DNA of 64,000 bases. Source: Paenibacillus sp. FSL H8-0332 (GTDB lineage: Bacteria > Bacillota > Bacilli > Paenibacillales > Paenibacillaceae). Of the stretch, positions 25,939 through 33,992 are shown piece by piece (position 1 is the first letter of the stretch; each line of letters begins with the position of its first letter). The position numbers and the translations under genes are program-made. The notes under the pieces were generated by a model that saw only the letters and a list, made by a program, of their open reading frames with translations, was not told the origin of the DNA and did no database searches. The stretch spans positions 3,224,001 through 3,288,000 of the forward strand of contig NZ_CP150145.1 in NCBI RefSeq assembly GCF_037963835.1, in the 5' to 3' direction.

Positions 25939-27366
25939 ATGAAGATCTTACTCGATATTCTAATCCCGCTAACCGTTGCCGGAAGTGTAGTGACACTCAG
26001 CATACAGGCGCTGGGGAGGTTATCCACCGGACATTTCCCGGCCAAATGGCGTTATGGGCTCATTAAGCTGGCCTTAATCTTTTATTTGTTTCCTATAGCT
26101 CTGATCCTGCCGTGGTTATCCCATCACCTAAGCGCGCCGCGCGTAGCCACAAGTGTACAGAATTACCAGAGCGGGAGGCTGACCGGGTATGTAGCGGAAT
26201 CTCTGCAGCCTGCTCTAGCCCTTACCGCAAGTACCGCATATATCCTGTTAGGGATCTGGGTAGCGGGAGCCATCACTTTTGCCGCCTGGCAAGGGTATGC
26301 GTACCGCAGGTTTACCAGAGTACTTAAGCGAAACCGTATCATGGTACCGGAGAATAGTGAGACAGCCATGCTGCTGAGCAGCATCAAGGAGGAGCTTGGC
26401 CTTACATGTAGCGTGAAGCTCGCTTACAGTCCTGTCGCACGCAGTCCTTTTCTGGCCGGTCTATGGAGACCCTCGATCTATCTGCCTATAGAGAGTCAAA
26501 GCAATCTGGATATGGAGATGGTGCTGCGCCATGAATTGGTTCATCTGAAGCGCAAGGATCTGTGGATCAAGGCTGCATTGCTATTCGTCCGTACCTTGCA
26601 CTGGTATAATCCGCTGGTTCATACGGTCCGTCATGAGCTTCATACCTGGAGCGAGCTGACCTGTGACCAGGAGGTGGTGCAAGAGATGTCTCATGCCGAC
26701 CGCAAACGTTACGGCGGGACCATTCTGAATGTCATGGCAGGCCCAACCAGTCAACCCGGAGCGTTCTACGCCTCATTATCCGGTGACGGCAAACAATTAC
26801 AAAGGAGATTAACCCATATGCTTAACGTCAAAAAACTAAACAGACAGACCCTCTTCCTATCGGTTACCGCAGCCCTGTTAATTGCCGGAATCGGCACCTC
26901 CACTGCAGCATTAGCCTCTAAGATGACACCGCAAGTAGTCGCCGACTCGGAGTATACTTCTTCTGATAATGCCGCTTCCGAGATTGCAGCTTCTAAAGTG
27001 CCCGAAGGTAAAATAACCGAGCCTGTCAAAGCGTCTGGCACCAAGTCTGCCGAGAGCAGCACCATCCCCGCCCAGGAATATAATGCAGGAGAACTCGTTG
27101 CAGGGCCAGCCGAATCTGCTGATTCTGCAACGGTTCCCGCAGAAGTGGCTCCTGGGGCTGCTCAAGCAGAGCCGCTGCCTAATAAGCTTGTAGCAGCTCC
27201 TGCTGAAAGTGCTCACGTAACCGTGCCGAAAGCAAGCGCTGCCCAATCGGACTCCGGGCTTGCTCCTGCACCAGCCCCTGCCCAGGAAGGGGCTGTCACA
27301 GAGGCGCTTCCCGAGCTAGTTCCAGCTCCAGCTCCTGCTGAGAATCTTCTAGCACCGGCAAAGTAA
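25939..27366 (+). CDS. BlaR1/MecR1-like M56 membrane metallopeptidase with Ala/Pro-rich tail
   Basis: This 475-residue protein has four predicted membrane segments (about 4-24, 36-57, 94-115 and 299-318). A cytoplasmic zinc-protease site, H198-E-L-V-H202, lies in VLRHELVHLKRKDLW. In BlaR1 a penicillin-binding sensor domain follows the last helix; here there are instead about 155 residues rich in Ala, Pro, Glu and Ser (APAPAPAQEG, LVPAPAPAENLLAPAK). The trigger is therefore unlikely to be a beta-lactam. ATG at 25939 lies 9 bases after the repressor stop codon with AGGTG before it. In-frame ATG 26818 has AAAGGAG upstream and would encode the last helix and tail alone. Confidence 0.85.
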   Translation: MKILLDILIPLTVAGSVVTLSIQALGRLSTGHFPAKWRYGLIKLALIFYLFPIALILPWLSHHLSAPRVATSVQNYQSGRLTGYVAESLQPALALTASTAYILLGIWVAGAITFAAWQGYAYRRFTRVLKRNRIMVPENSETAMLLSSIKEELGLTCSVKLAYSPVARSPFLAGLWRPSIYLPIESQSNLDMEMVLRHELVHLKRKDLWIKAALLFVRTLHWYNPLVHTVRHELHTWSELTCDQEVVQEMSHADRKRYGGTILNVMAGPTSQPGAFYASLSGDGKQLQRRLTHMLNVKKLNRQTLFLSVTAALLIAGIGTSTAALASKMTPQVVADSEYTSSDNAASEIAASKVPEGKITEPVKASGTKSAESSTIPAQEYNAGELVAGPAESADSATVPAEVAPGAAQAEPLPNKLVAAPAESAHVTVPKASAAQSDSGLAPAPAPAQEGAVTEALPELVPAPAPAENLLAPAK

Positions 27367-27386
27367 CATAAATATTAATAATTACA

Positions 27387-27416
27387 GGAGCGGCTTCCTT
27401 GTGGGGCTGCTCTTGT
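27387..27416 (+). terminator. Weak terminator-like hairpin after the M56 gene
   Basis: GGAGCGGCTTCC and GGGGCTGCTC pair imperfectly just after the M56 stop codon, followed by a short T/C run. Confidence 0.4.
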
Positions 27417-27529
27417 TCTATACGTTGTGATTTGATACTGACTATATTTATAGAGATATGTTACAATTCTCTCGGCTGCGATCCTTGGAATCTTCTCGGG
27501 CGGAGCATTTGAAGTTTGGGGGCGAACGA

Positions 27530-28141
27530 ATGGACAGGTTAGCCAGAATCAGATCCGAAGAGAAGATATATCATGATCAATGTTACGATAGCAGCAAGCT
27601 ATTTGAGCCAGGCTCCTGGCTGCACAAACCTGTTACTACAGTCATTAATCTTATCAATAAGTATAAGGATCAAGAATACATAAGCATACTGGATCTGGGA
27701 GCTGGGGTTGGCCGGAACAGCATTCCGGTCGCCGAATCGATTAGGCCAAGGAATGGAAAAGTGGTATGTGTAGACCTGCTGGAATCAGCCATAGCGAAAC
27801 TGGAGAGTTACAGTCAGCAGTTTGGTGTAGAGCCTTACATTGTACCCATTCTATCTGATATTGAACACTTCTCTATTGAACCAAATGAATATGATATTAT
27901 CGTAGCCGTATCTTCATTGGAACATGTGAGCTCGGCACAGGTACTGGAGCAGAAACTGAGTGAAATGAATACCGGGACAAGAGCGGGCGGGGCGATTTGT
28001 ATTATCATCGCGTCCAATATACAGGAAATGCTTTTAGAGAATAGGCAAGAGCTGGACCCCATGTTTGAAGTGAATCTGTCTACGGAAAGAATGTTGGAAT
28101 TATTGGATGAGAAGTATGATGGATGGTCATATCCCGCTTAA
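27530..28141 (+). CDS. SAM-dependent methyltransferase, probably shortened at the C-terminus
   Basis: This 203-residue class I methyltransferase has motif I ILDLGAGVGRNSIPVAE (about residues 48-64), an acidic KVVCVDLLE after the second strand, and DIIVAVSSLEHV as motif IV. GGGGGCGAACG precedes the ATG at 27530. The reading ends ELLDEKYDGWSYPA, three bases before a repetitive hairpin element begins; related proteins usually carry one or two more beta strands after this tryptophan. It is likely that the element replaced the original end. AT-rich composition is unlike its neighbours. The substrate is unknown and activity may be lost. Confidence 0.72.
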   Translation: MDRLARIRSEEKIYHDQCYDSSKLFEPGSWLHKPVTTVINLINKYKDQEYISILDLGAGVGRNSIPVAESIRPRNGKVVCVDLLESAIAKLESYSQQFGVEPYIVPILSDIEHFSIEPNEYDIIVAVSSLEHVSSAQVLEQKLSEMNTGTRAGGAICIIIASNIQEMLLENRQELDPMFEVNLSTERMLELLDEKYDGWSYPA

Positions 28142-28144
28142 ACA

Positions 28145-28260
28145 GCGGAGAGGACGGAACGATTGTGTAAAAGCGGCAGCGGTCGCCTTGGTCTCCGGAT
28201 TTTCACTGCTAAGGGGAATGAAAAAAATCTGGAGAACACAGCGATTGGAACAACGGGCCG
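28145..28260. repeat. Long imperfect hairpin element, copy 2
   Basis: This is related to the element at 10597-10715. It shows the same order GCGGAG, GCGGCAGCG, CGCCTT, CTCCGGATTT, AAATCTGGAG, ACAGCG and GGAA. CTCCGGATTTT (28193-28203) pairs with AAAATCTGGAG (28224-28234). It begins right after the methyltransferase stop codon. Apparent coding potential through it (28107-28415) is not believed. From 28261 to 28445 no gene or motif is recognised. Confidence 0.62.
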
Positions 28261-28445
28261 TTCACGCAGCGTCCACCCAAGTGCTTAAGTCGATCCTGCT
28301 CAAAAACAAAGGGCTGTCCTACTTGCATCTAACAAATACGATAAAGAATTATTCTTCTCCCACTGTGACCGCACGCACCCCTCCTTTTGTTCAATCGGCT
28401 ACATTAAGAGTATAGCAAATGAAAGATTTCACTAACTTCTGAAAT

Positions 28446-28510
28446 TTGATTTGAATCCTCCTTTTTAAACGGCAGCCATACTAGAATGAAGGTGCTGATA
28501 AGGATTATCA
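28446..28510 (+). promoter_or_regulatory. Promoter region of the flavodiiron operon with Fnr-like and Fur-like sites
   Basis: TTGATTTGAATCCT (28446-28459) has a perfect left Fnr half-site TTGAT and a partial right half. TAGAAT at 28482-28487 could be a -10, which puts the Fnr-like centre about 41 bases before a start near 28494, the class II activator distance. TGATAAGGATTATCA (28496-28510) matches the Fur-type 7-1-7 palindrome at 13 of 14 specified positions. Confidence 0.5.
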
Positions 28511-28534
28511 ATCAAATATTGGAGGCTAACACTA

Positions 28535-29773
28535 ATGAGTACACAAACCAGACAAATCGCTGAAGACATCCACTGGGTAGGCAAAATAGACAACCGTCAA
28601 GTCCCGTTCCACCGCCTGATTCTGGCCAAAGGAACCACCTATAATTCGTATCTACTCAAAACAGGCAAGCCGACTGTAATTGATACGGTGGATATGGAGT
28701 TCGGCCGCGAATATGCCGAGTGCCTCGGCGGAATGATCGACCTGATGGATATTCATTACATCGTCATTAACCATACGGAGCCTGATCACTCCGGCGGACT
28801 TGCGGCTCTGGCTGCGCAGGCGCTGAATGCTACTATCGTATGTACCGAAATTGCTGTACCGGAGCTACAGGAAATGTACAAGCTGCACAGCCGCAACTTC
28901 CTGGTTGTCAAAGACGGGGATACGCTGGATATCGGAGGAAAAACACTGCTGTTCAAAGAAACGCCGTACCTCCATACCGCTGAAACGATGATTACCTATT
29001 GTATCGAGGATCAGATCCTGTTCCCTTGCGATATATTCAGCACACATGTGGCGGTTGACAATCTGTTCAGTGATGAAGCAGAGTTCGATATCACCGAAGA
29101 TTACAAAGGCTATTATGCAGCCATTATCCATCCGCACAGAAGATATGTAAGAACACTGCTGGAAGCGGTGAAAGACCTGGAGATCCGCATGATTGCACCT
29201 TCCCACGGGTTCCTGATCCGCGAGGACATTCCTAAGTTCATTGGGCTATACGCCACCATGAGCCGTGAGACCACCCAGGGCAAGAAGGCTGTTATTGTCT
29301 ATACCACCATCAAGAACAGTACGAAGAAGATGGCCGCGATCATTGAGAATTGCCTGAAGGAGAACAGTATCGAGACAGAAGTCTGGAATGCGGATAAAAG
29401 CAGCACCGCGGACATCCTGCGCAGCATCGAATCCGCAGACGCAGTCTTCATCGGCAGCTCTACGAAATATGCAGATATGATCGGCAACCTGGAGGAAGTA
29501 CTGAAAGGGATGCAGGATATGAATCTGGAAGGCAAGCTTGCAACCGCCTTTGGCTCTTACGGCTGGAGCGGAGAAGCCATTGAAGTCATTCAGGACTACC
29601 TGAACGGAACGAATATGACCGTACAAAGCACCTCAGAAGTCATTAAAACCACCGGCATGACCCATGTGGAATTCCCGGTAAGAGTCAGATTCTCGCCTAA
29701 AGAGCCGGAGAAGGTGCAGAAGATTAAGAATGCGACTGAATTTGTCTCGGATCTGCTGCTCAGTTCAATTTAG
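28535..29773 (+). CDS. Flavodiiron protein (FprA/NorV-type)
   Basis: This 412-residue protein has an N-terminal metallo-beta-lactamase-like diiron domain (about 1-250) with iron ligands H80, E82, D84 and H85 in NHTEPDHSGGL, and later histidines in LHTAETM and IHPHRRY. A C-terminal flavodoxin domain (about 255-400) has the FMN-binding start IVYTTIKNSTKKMA and AFGSYGWSGEA. Flavodiiron proteins reduce NO to N2O or O2 to water in the cytosol. TTGGAGGC precedes the ATG. Unlike Escherichia coli NorV it lacks a fused rubredoxin domain, but a separate rubredoxin gene lies downstream in the same operon, next to a NorW-like reductase. Confidence 0.92.
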   Translation: MSTQTRQIAEDIHWVGKIDNRQVPFHRLILAKGTTYNSYLLKTGKPTVIDTVDMEFGREYAECLGGMIDLMDIHYIVINHTEPDHSGGLAALAAQALNATIVCTEIAVPELQEMYKLHSRNFLVVKDGDTLDIGGKTLLFKETPYLHTAETMITYCIEDQILFPCDIFSTHVAVDNLFSDEAEFDITEDYKGYYAAIIHPHRRYVRTLLEAVKDLEIRMIAPSHGFLIREDIPKFIGLYATMSRETTQGKKAVIVYTTIKNSTKKMAAIIENCLKENSIETEVWNADKSSTADILRSIESADAVFIGSSTKYADMIGNLEEVLKGMQDMNLEGKLATAFGSYGWSGEAIEVIQDYLNGTNMTVQSTSEVIKTTGMTHVEFPVRVRFSPKEPEKVQKIKNATEFVSDLLLSSI

Positions 29774-29789
29774 GGAGGAGGAAGTTAAC

Positions 29790-31004
29790 ATGACGAAGCA
29801 TTATGTAATTGTCGGAGGCGGCGTATCCGCCGTCCATGCGGCCAAAGCGATCCGCGATCAGGACGCGGAATCCGAAATATCGATTCTTGGAGAGGAAAGC
29901 GGGCTTCCCTACAACCGGATTAAGCTGACCAAAGGCCTGTTCACCGATCTGCACAGCGAGAAGGTACTGATCAAGAAGGAGAAATGGTACCGCGATAACC
30001 GCATAACGGTTAAGACCTCAACCCGTATCCAATCCATTCACCCGGAGCGGCAAACGGTAGAGACAGAGGATGGCCAGTGTGTGGAATATCATAAGCTGCT
30101 GCTCTGCATGGGAGCGAAGAACCGCGCATTATCCATCGAAGGTGCCGGACTTGCCAACGTCCACACGATCCGGGGCCTCTCCGATGCAGACCGGCTGAAA
30201 GACAGCCTGAAGGACGGCAGCCGCGTAACCGTGATCGGCGGTGGAGTGCAGGGCATTGAGACGGCCTGGGCGCTTCACGAAGCGGGATATACAGTGACTG
30301 TGGTCGAAGCAGCCCCTTCCCTGATGGGCAGACAACTGGACAGTTACTCTTCGGACAGACTGAAGCAGACGCTTGAGCAATCCGGAGTGAAGGTGCTGCT
30401 GCAAGCAGGTGTGTCTTCTATAGAAGGATCTGATTCTGTTACTGGTGTCACACTGAAGGACGGCTCCAGCTTCCCCTGTGATCATGTGGTCTACTCCATC
30501 GGTATTGTCCCAAATACGGACCTTGTTAACGGCTCGAATATTGAGGTCGGCCAGGGCATTATTGTCAATGAACATCTGCAGACTAGTGTTCCGAACATTT
30601 ATGCAGCCGGTGACGTTGCCGAGTATGGCGGGCTGGTGGAAGGACTGTGGGGCGGAGCGATTGAACAGGGAAAAATTGCCGGAAGCAATATGGCAGACAC
30701 TCTGACGGTATACCGCAGAGCCGTTCCGGTTACTTTGTTTAACGCGTTCGGGAGTTCTTTGTTCGCCATTGGCGGCACAGATGAGCGGTTCTGCGACCGG
30801 ACAGTATGCGGAGAAGAGAACAGTGCCTATACACGTATCTTTGTGACAGACAGCATTATTACCGGTGCCATCTCCTGGCAGGGAGCAGCTGCGTCCTTGA
30901 CCTACAAGGCTGCTATTGAGCAGGGAACCTCTCTGTCGGGGATTCAGCTTGACGGCCGGAGTATTACAGATATTATGGCCGAAGTCCAGTTCAGATTGAA
31001 CTAA
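29790..31004 (+). CDS. FAD-dependent rubredoxin reductase (NorW-like)
   Basis: This 404-residue pyridine nucleotide-disulfide oxidoreductase has an FAD-binding IVGGGVSAVHAAKAIRD at the N-terminus, an NAD(P)H-binding VTVIGGGVQGIETAWAL around residue 145, and an FAD motif NIYAAGDVAEYGGL near 270. The class passes electrons from NADH to rubredoxin. The neighbouring flavodiiron protein and rubredoxin support that role. ATG at 29790, with AGGGAGGAGG upstream, follows the flavodiiron stop codon by 16 bases. It could also serve another small redox protein, but context favours NO/O2 detoxification. Confidence 0.87.
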   Translation: MTKHYVIVGGGVSAVHAAKAIRDQDAESEISILGEESGLPYNRIKLTKGLFTDLHSEKVLIKKEKWYRDNRITVKTSTRIQSIHPERQTVETEDGQCVEYHKLLLCMGAKNRALSIEGAGLANVHTIRGLSDADRLKDSLKDGSRVTVIGGGVQGIETAWALHEAGYTVTVVEAAPSLMGRQLDSYSSDRLKQTLEQSGVKVLLQAGVSSIEGSDSVTGVTLKDGSSFPCDHVVYSIGIVPNTDLVNGSNIEVGQGIIVNEHLQTSVPNIYAAGDVAEYGGLVEGLWGGAIEQGKIAGSNMADTLTVYRRAVPVTLFNAFGSSLFAIGGTDERFCDRTVCGEENSAYTRIFVTDSIITGAISWQGAAASLTYKAAIEQGTSLSGIQLDGRSITDIMAEVQFRLN

Positions 31005-31030
31005 ATATAACCTATTAGGAGCTGATAACG

Positions 31031-31213
31031 ATGAAAAAATACATCTGTACCCCTTGCGGCTACATCTATAATCCGGCAGTAGGCGATCCCGATGAGGATG
31101 TCGCAGCCGGCACAGCCTTTGAAGATTTGCCTGAAGACTGGGTCTGCCCGGTCTGCGGGGAGGACACCAGCCACTTCGTTCCGGTTGAAGAGAAGAACAC
31201 AATTGCCCACTAG
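31031..31213 (+). CDS. Rubredoxin
   Basis: This is a 60-residue protein with the two iron-binding knuckles [10 protein letters not shown] and CPVCGED, the classical Fe(Cys)4 site, and the expected AVGDPDEDV and [11 protein letters not shown] stretches. It should carry electrons from the upstream FAD reductase to the flavodiiron protein. TAGGAG precedes the ATG 26 bases after the reductase gene, so all three are in one operon. The C-terminal extension ([13 protein letters not shown]) is slightly longer than in the smallest rubredoxins. Confidence 0.95.
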   Translation: MKKYICTPCGYIYNPAVGDPDEDVAAGTAFEDLPEDWVCPVCGEDTSHFVPVEEKNTIAH

Positions 31214-31259
31214 AGGATTAAGGATGAGGTTCCACATTTCACATTACAGGGGGAACGGT

Positions 31260-31970
31260 ATGAAAGAGCATTCCTGCCAGCACGCCGCAGAACCTTGTAC
31301 ACGCAAGGTACCGATTTTTGCCGCGCTGACCGATGAGGATCTTACCCGGATCAGCGCGATGATTAAGCACCGCAAATTCACCAAGGGGCAGCCGTTAATT
31401 CTCGAAGGAGCGCCGTCCGATACGCTGTACATTATTCAACAGGGGCATGTGAAGTTATCCAAGATCACCCCCGAAGGGAAGGAACAGATTTTACACATCC
31501 TGACGAACGGAGATTTCTTCGGGGAACTCAGTATTTTTAACAGTGATGAGCTTAGCAACTTCAGTGCGTATGCGCTGAAAGAAACCAATATCTGTATGCT
31601 GACCCGCAGCGATATGGAGCAGTTAATGACAGAGAATCCCGATATTTCACTGCGGCTGCTGAAAAGTCTAACCAAAAGACTCGCCCATACAGAAAATCTG
31701 GCGCAGAGTCTGGCGACCAAAGACCCCGAGATCCGGATTGCCTACATGATCATGGAACTCAGCGACAAATATGGCAAACCGCGCGGCGGACGTATTCATA
31801 TTGACCTTCCGCTATCCCGTGAAGAGCTGGCGAGTTATGTCGGGGTTACCCGGGAGACCATCAGCAGGAAGTTCTCCAGGTTCGAAGACAGTGGTCTGAT
31901 CAAGCTGATCGGCAACAAGCAGATGGTGGTCATGGACCCTGCGGGTGTGGAGCGGTTCATGGGAATATAA
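31260..31970 (+). CDS. Crp/Fnr-family transcriptional regulator
   Basis: This 236-residue protein has a cyclic-nucleotide-binding-like sensor domain (about 15-135), a long dimerisation helix and a C-terminal winged helix with the recognition segment LSREELASYVGVTRETISRKFSRF. The N-terminus has two cysteines (C6 and C13, HSCQHAAEPCTRKVPIF), a pattern common in Fnr-like regulators, but four cysteines as in classical [4Fe-4S] Fnr are not seen. CAGGGGGAACGGT precedes the ATG. As last gene of the flavodiiron operon, with an Fnr-like site in the operon promoter, it probably senses NO or oxygen and activates its own operon. The ligand is inferred. Confidence 0.88.
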   Translation: MKEHSCQHAAEPCTRKVPIFAALTDEDLTRISAMIKHRKFTKGQPLILEGAPSDTLYIIQQGHVKLSKITPEGKEQILHILTNGDFFGELSIFNSDELSNFSAYALKETNICMLTRSDMEQLMTENPDISLRLLKSLTKRLAHTENLAQSLATKDPEIRIAYMIMELSDKYGKPRGGRIHIDLPLSREELASYVGVTRETISRKFSRFEDSGLIKLIGNKQMVVMDPAGVERFMGI

Positions 31971-31988
31971 GGGGAGTAAATTAGACTA

Positions 31989-32030
31989 AGCGGCATTTCT
32001 ACCATCGGGTGATGGGGAATGCCGCTTTTT
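31989..32030 (+). terminator. Terminator after the Crp/Fnr gene
   Basis: AGCGGCATT pairs with AATGCCGCT around an inner ACCATCGGGTGATGG hairpin and runs into TTTTT. Confidence 0.82.
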
Positions 32031-32060
32031 GGCATAGACAGCCGATTGATATGATAAATC

Positions 32061-32093
32061 TTAAGGCAATGTTAAGGTTACCCGTGTTTAACT
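32061..32093 (+). promoter_or_regulatory. Direct-repeat site for an OmpR-type regulator
   Basis: TTAAGG occurs at 32061-32066 and at 32072-32077, an 11-base period typical of OmpR/PhoB-family tandem boxes, with a further TTAACT at 32088. It lies upstream of a response regulator gene, which suggests autoregulation. Confidence 0.5.
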
Positions 32094-32157
32094 GAAAGGT
32101 AGGGCCAACATAATGAACTTACGGCCCGGAGGAATGAGCGGGAGGAGAGGTGAAATC

Positions 32158-32844
32158 ATGAACCAAACAATTCTGATTGTGGATGATGAGCAGGAGATCC
32201 GGGAGCTCCTGCGCCTGTATGTAGAAAAGGACGGCTATACCGTGATCCAGGCCGGCAATGGACGGGAAGCACTGAAGCAGGCAGCGGCTGCGCGGATTGA
32301 TCTGGCTGTTATCGACATTATGATGCCAGAGCTTGATGGCTATCAGCTGATTAAGGGCTTGAGAGAGCACAGCAATCTGCCCATTATCGTTGTCAGTGCC
32401 AAGACAGAGAATCACGAGAAAATTCTGGGGCTTGACCTTGGTGCGGATGATTATGTGACTAAGCCGTTTGACCCGCTTGAGGTGCTTGCACGAATCAAAG
32501 CCCAATTACGCCGCTATAGCGGTGGTGCAGCGGATTCCGCAGCGGCGGTGCTGACGGCTGGGGAACTGTGTATGGATATTTCTGTATGCAGTCTCCGCTT
32601 CGGCAGCGCCGCAATCCATCTTACCGCTACAGAATACAACATGATGAAGCTGTTCATGCAAAGTCCAGGACGCGTCTACACCAAACAGCAGCTGTATGAG
32701 GCGGCATGGCAGGAGACAGCTATCGTGGATGATAATACGGTGATGGTGGCCATCAGTAAGCTGCGCGCCAAGCTTCCCGGCGGCAGCGGGGTGTCCATTG
32801 GAACCGTGCGGGGATTGGGGTATCGGCTGGAGGTGCATCCATGA
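32158..32844 (+). CDS. OmpR/PhoB-family response regulator
   Basis: This 228-residue protein has a receiver domain (phosphoacceptor D53 in VIDIMMPELDG, lysine in YVTKPFDP) and an OmpR-type winged helix (about 130-226, ending VRGLGYRLE). ATG at 32158 is supported by GGGAGGAGAGG; an upstream ATG at 32113 is less likely. The stop overlaps the kinase start as ATGA. It heads a four-gene set (regulator, kinase, FtsX-type permease, ATPase) of the kind that senses and exports or resists cell-envelope-active peptides. Confidence 0.93.
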   Translation: MNQTILIVDDEQEIRELLRLYVEKDGYTVIQAGNGREALKQAAAARIDLAVIDIMMPELDGYQLIKGLREHSNLPIIVVSAKTENHEKILGLDLGADDYVTKPFDPLEVLARIKAQLRRYSGGAADSAAAVLTAGELCMDISVCSLRFGSAAIHLTATEYNMMKLFMQSPGRVYTKQQLYEAAWQETAIVDDNTVMVAISKLRAKLPGGSGVSIGTVRGLGYRLEVHP

Positions 32845-33959
32845 AGAACAAGCGCAGCTTCAGAAGAGTCATCATGCGCAGATTCATAGGCTACACCTTC
32901 GGCATTGCGCTGACGCTCCTGGTTCTGGAGCTATTGTACGGTCTGTTGACATGGAAGAACGGGATGAACTTCGCGGAGCTGGCCTCTTCCCCGCTGGCCA
33001 AGGGAACGGAATCGCTTCAGATCACGCTGTCCGTGATCTGGATTCTTATCACTGCGGCCATCTATTTCATTGGGATTGTCCTGTTCGGACGCGGGGTTAA
33101 CAGGAAGCTAATGGAGCCTGTAAGGAAGATGGAAGAAGGGTTCAGGGAGGTAACGTCCGGACATTTAGAGACTAGGCTGGATTTTGAGACAGAAACGGAA
33201 TTTGGAGAAATGAGGGACGCGTTCAACTTCATGGCGCGGAAGCTTAAGGAAGCCGAAGACCAGCGGATGAGCAGGGAGAAGGAACGGATGCAGCTGTTCT
33301 CGCATATTGCCCATGATCTGAGAACCCCAATGACAACGATATCGGGATATGCCGGGGCCTTGGTAAGCGGTATGGTGGAGGAGCCGGGCAAGCAGCGGGA
33401 ATATCATCTGGCGATTCAAGCGAAATCGGCGCAGATGAACCAATTGATTGACCAACTGCTGGCCTACTCTAAGCTGGGTGCGCCTGAATACAAGTTGAAT
33501 CTGGCGAAGGTTGATCTTGTGGAACTGCTTCGCGTATCTTGCGCTGCTTTGTTTGGTGAAATCGAAAGCAAACAGATGAGCTTAGAACTGCAATTACCGG
33601 ACCAGCCCGTATTTTATATAGCAGACCCGCTGGAAATTAGCCGGGCTATCGGCAATCTGCTGACTAATGCAATCCGCCATAACCCGTCAGGCAGCCTGTT
33701 ATTCGTAGGACTGACGGATGAGCCCAGCCGGATTACAATCCATATTGCCGATAATGGAGCAGCGATCCCGGAGGCCATCACCGGAAATCTCTTCGAGCCA
33801 TTTGTCTCCGGCGATGCTTCAAGAACCACCAGCAGTGGAACTGGGCTAGGACTGGCTATTGTGCACAAGGTGATGGAACAGCATTCCGGGGGAGTTAGTG
33901 TAACAGACGCAGTCTCACCCTATACCAAGGAGTTCGTCCTCATTTTCCCCAAAGGTTAA
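32841..33959 (+). CDS. Membrane sensor histidine kinase
   Basis: This 372-residue kinase has two membrane segments (about 17-36 and 62-84) separated by a short loop of about 25 residues. HAMP, HisKA (H158 in AHDLRTPMTT) and HATPase_c (SGTGLGLAIVHK) follow. GGAGGTG precedes the ATG, which overlaps the regulator stop codon. The short extracellular loop resembles intramembrane-sensing kinases that depend on an ABC transporter for stimulus perception, and such a transporter follows 33 bases later. Unlike typical BceS it keeps a HAMP domain. Confidence 0.9.
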   Translation: MKNKRSFRRVIMRRFIGYTFGIALTLLVLELLYGLLTWKNGMNFAELASSPLAKGTESLQITLSVIWILITAAIYFIGIVLFGRGVNRKLMEPVRKMEEGFREVTSGHLETRLDFETETEFGEMRDAFNFMARKLKEAEDQRMSREKERMQLFSHIAHDLRTPMTTISGYAGALVSGMVEEPGKQREYHLAIQAKSAQMNQLIDQLLAYSKLGAPEYKLNLAKVDLVELLRVSCAALFGEIESKQMSLELQLPDQPVFYIADPLEISRAIGNLLTNAIRHNPSGSLLFVGLTDEPSRITIHIADNGAAIPEAITGNLFEPFVSGDASRTTSSGTGLGLAIVHKVMEQHSGGVSVTDAVSPYTKEFVLIFPKG

Positions 33960-33992
33960 ACCTGTAAGGTCACAAATAGACGGAGGAGTGAC

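Noticed and set aside
28107..28415. A 102-codon open frame after the methyltransferase
   Set aside because: It runs through the repetitive hairpin element, which explains its odd Arg/Leu-rich product, and lacks a ribosome binding site.
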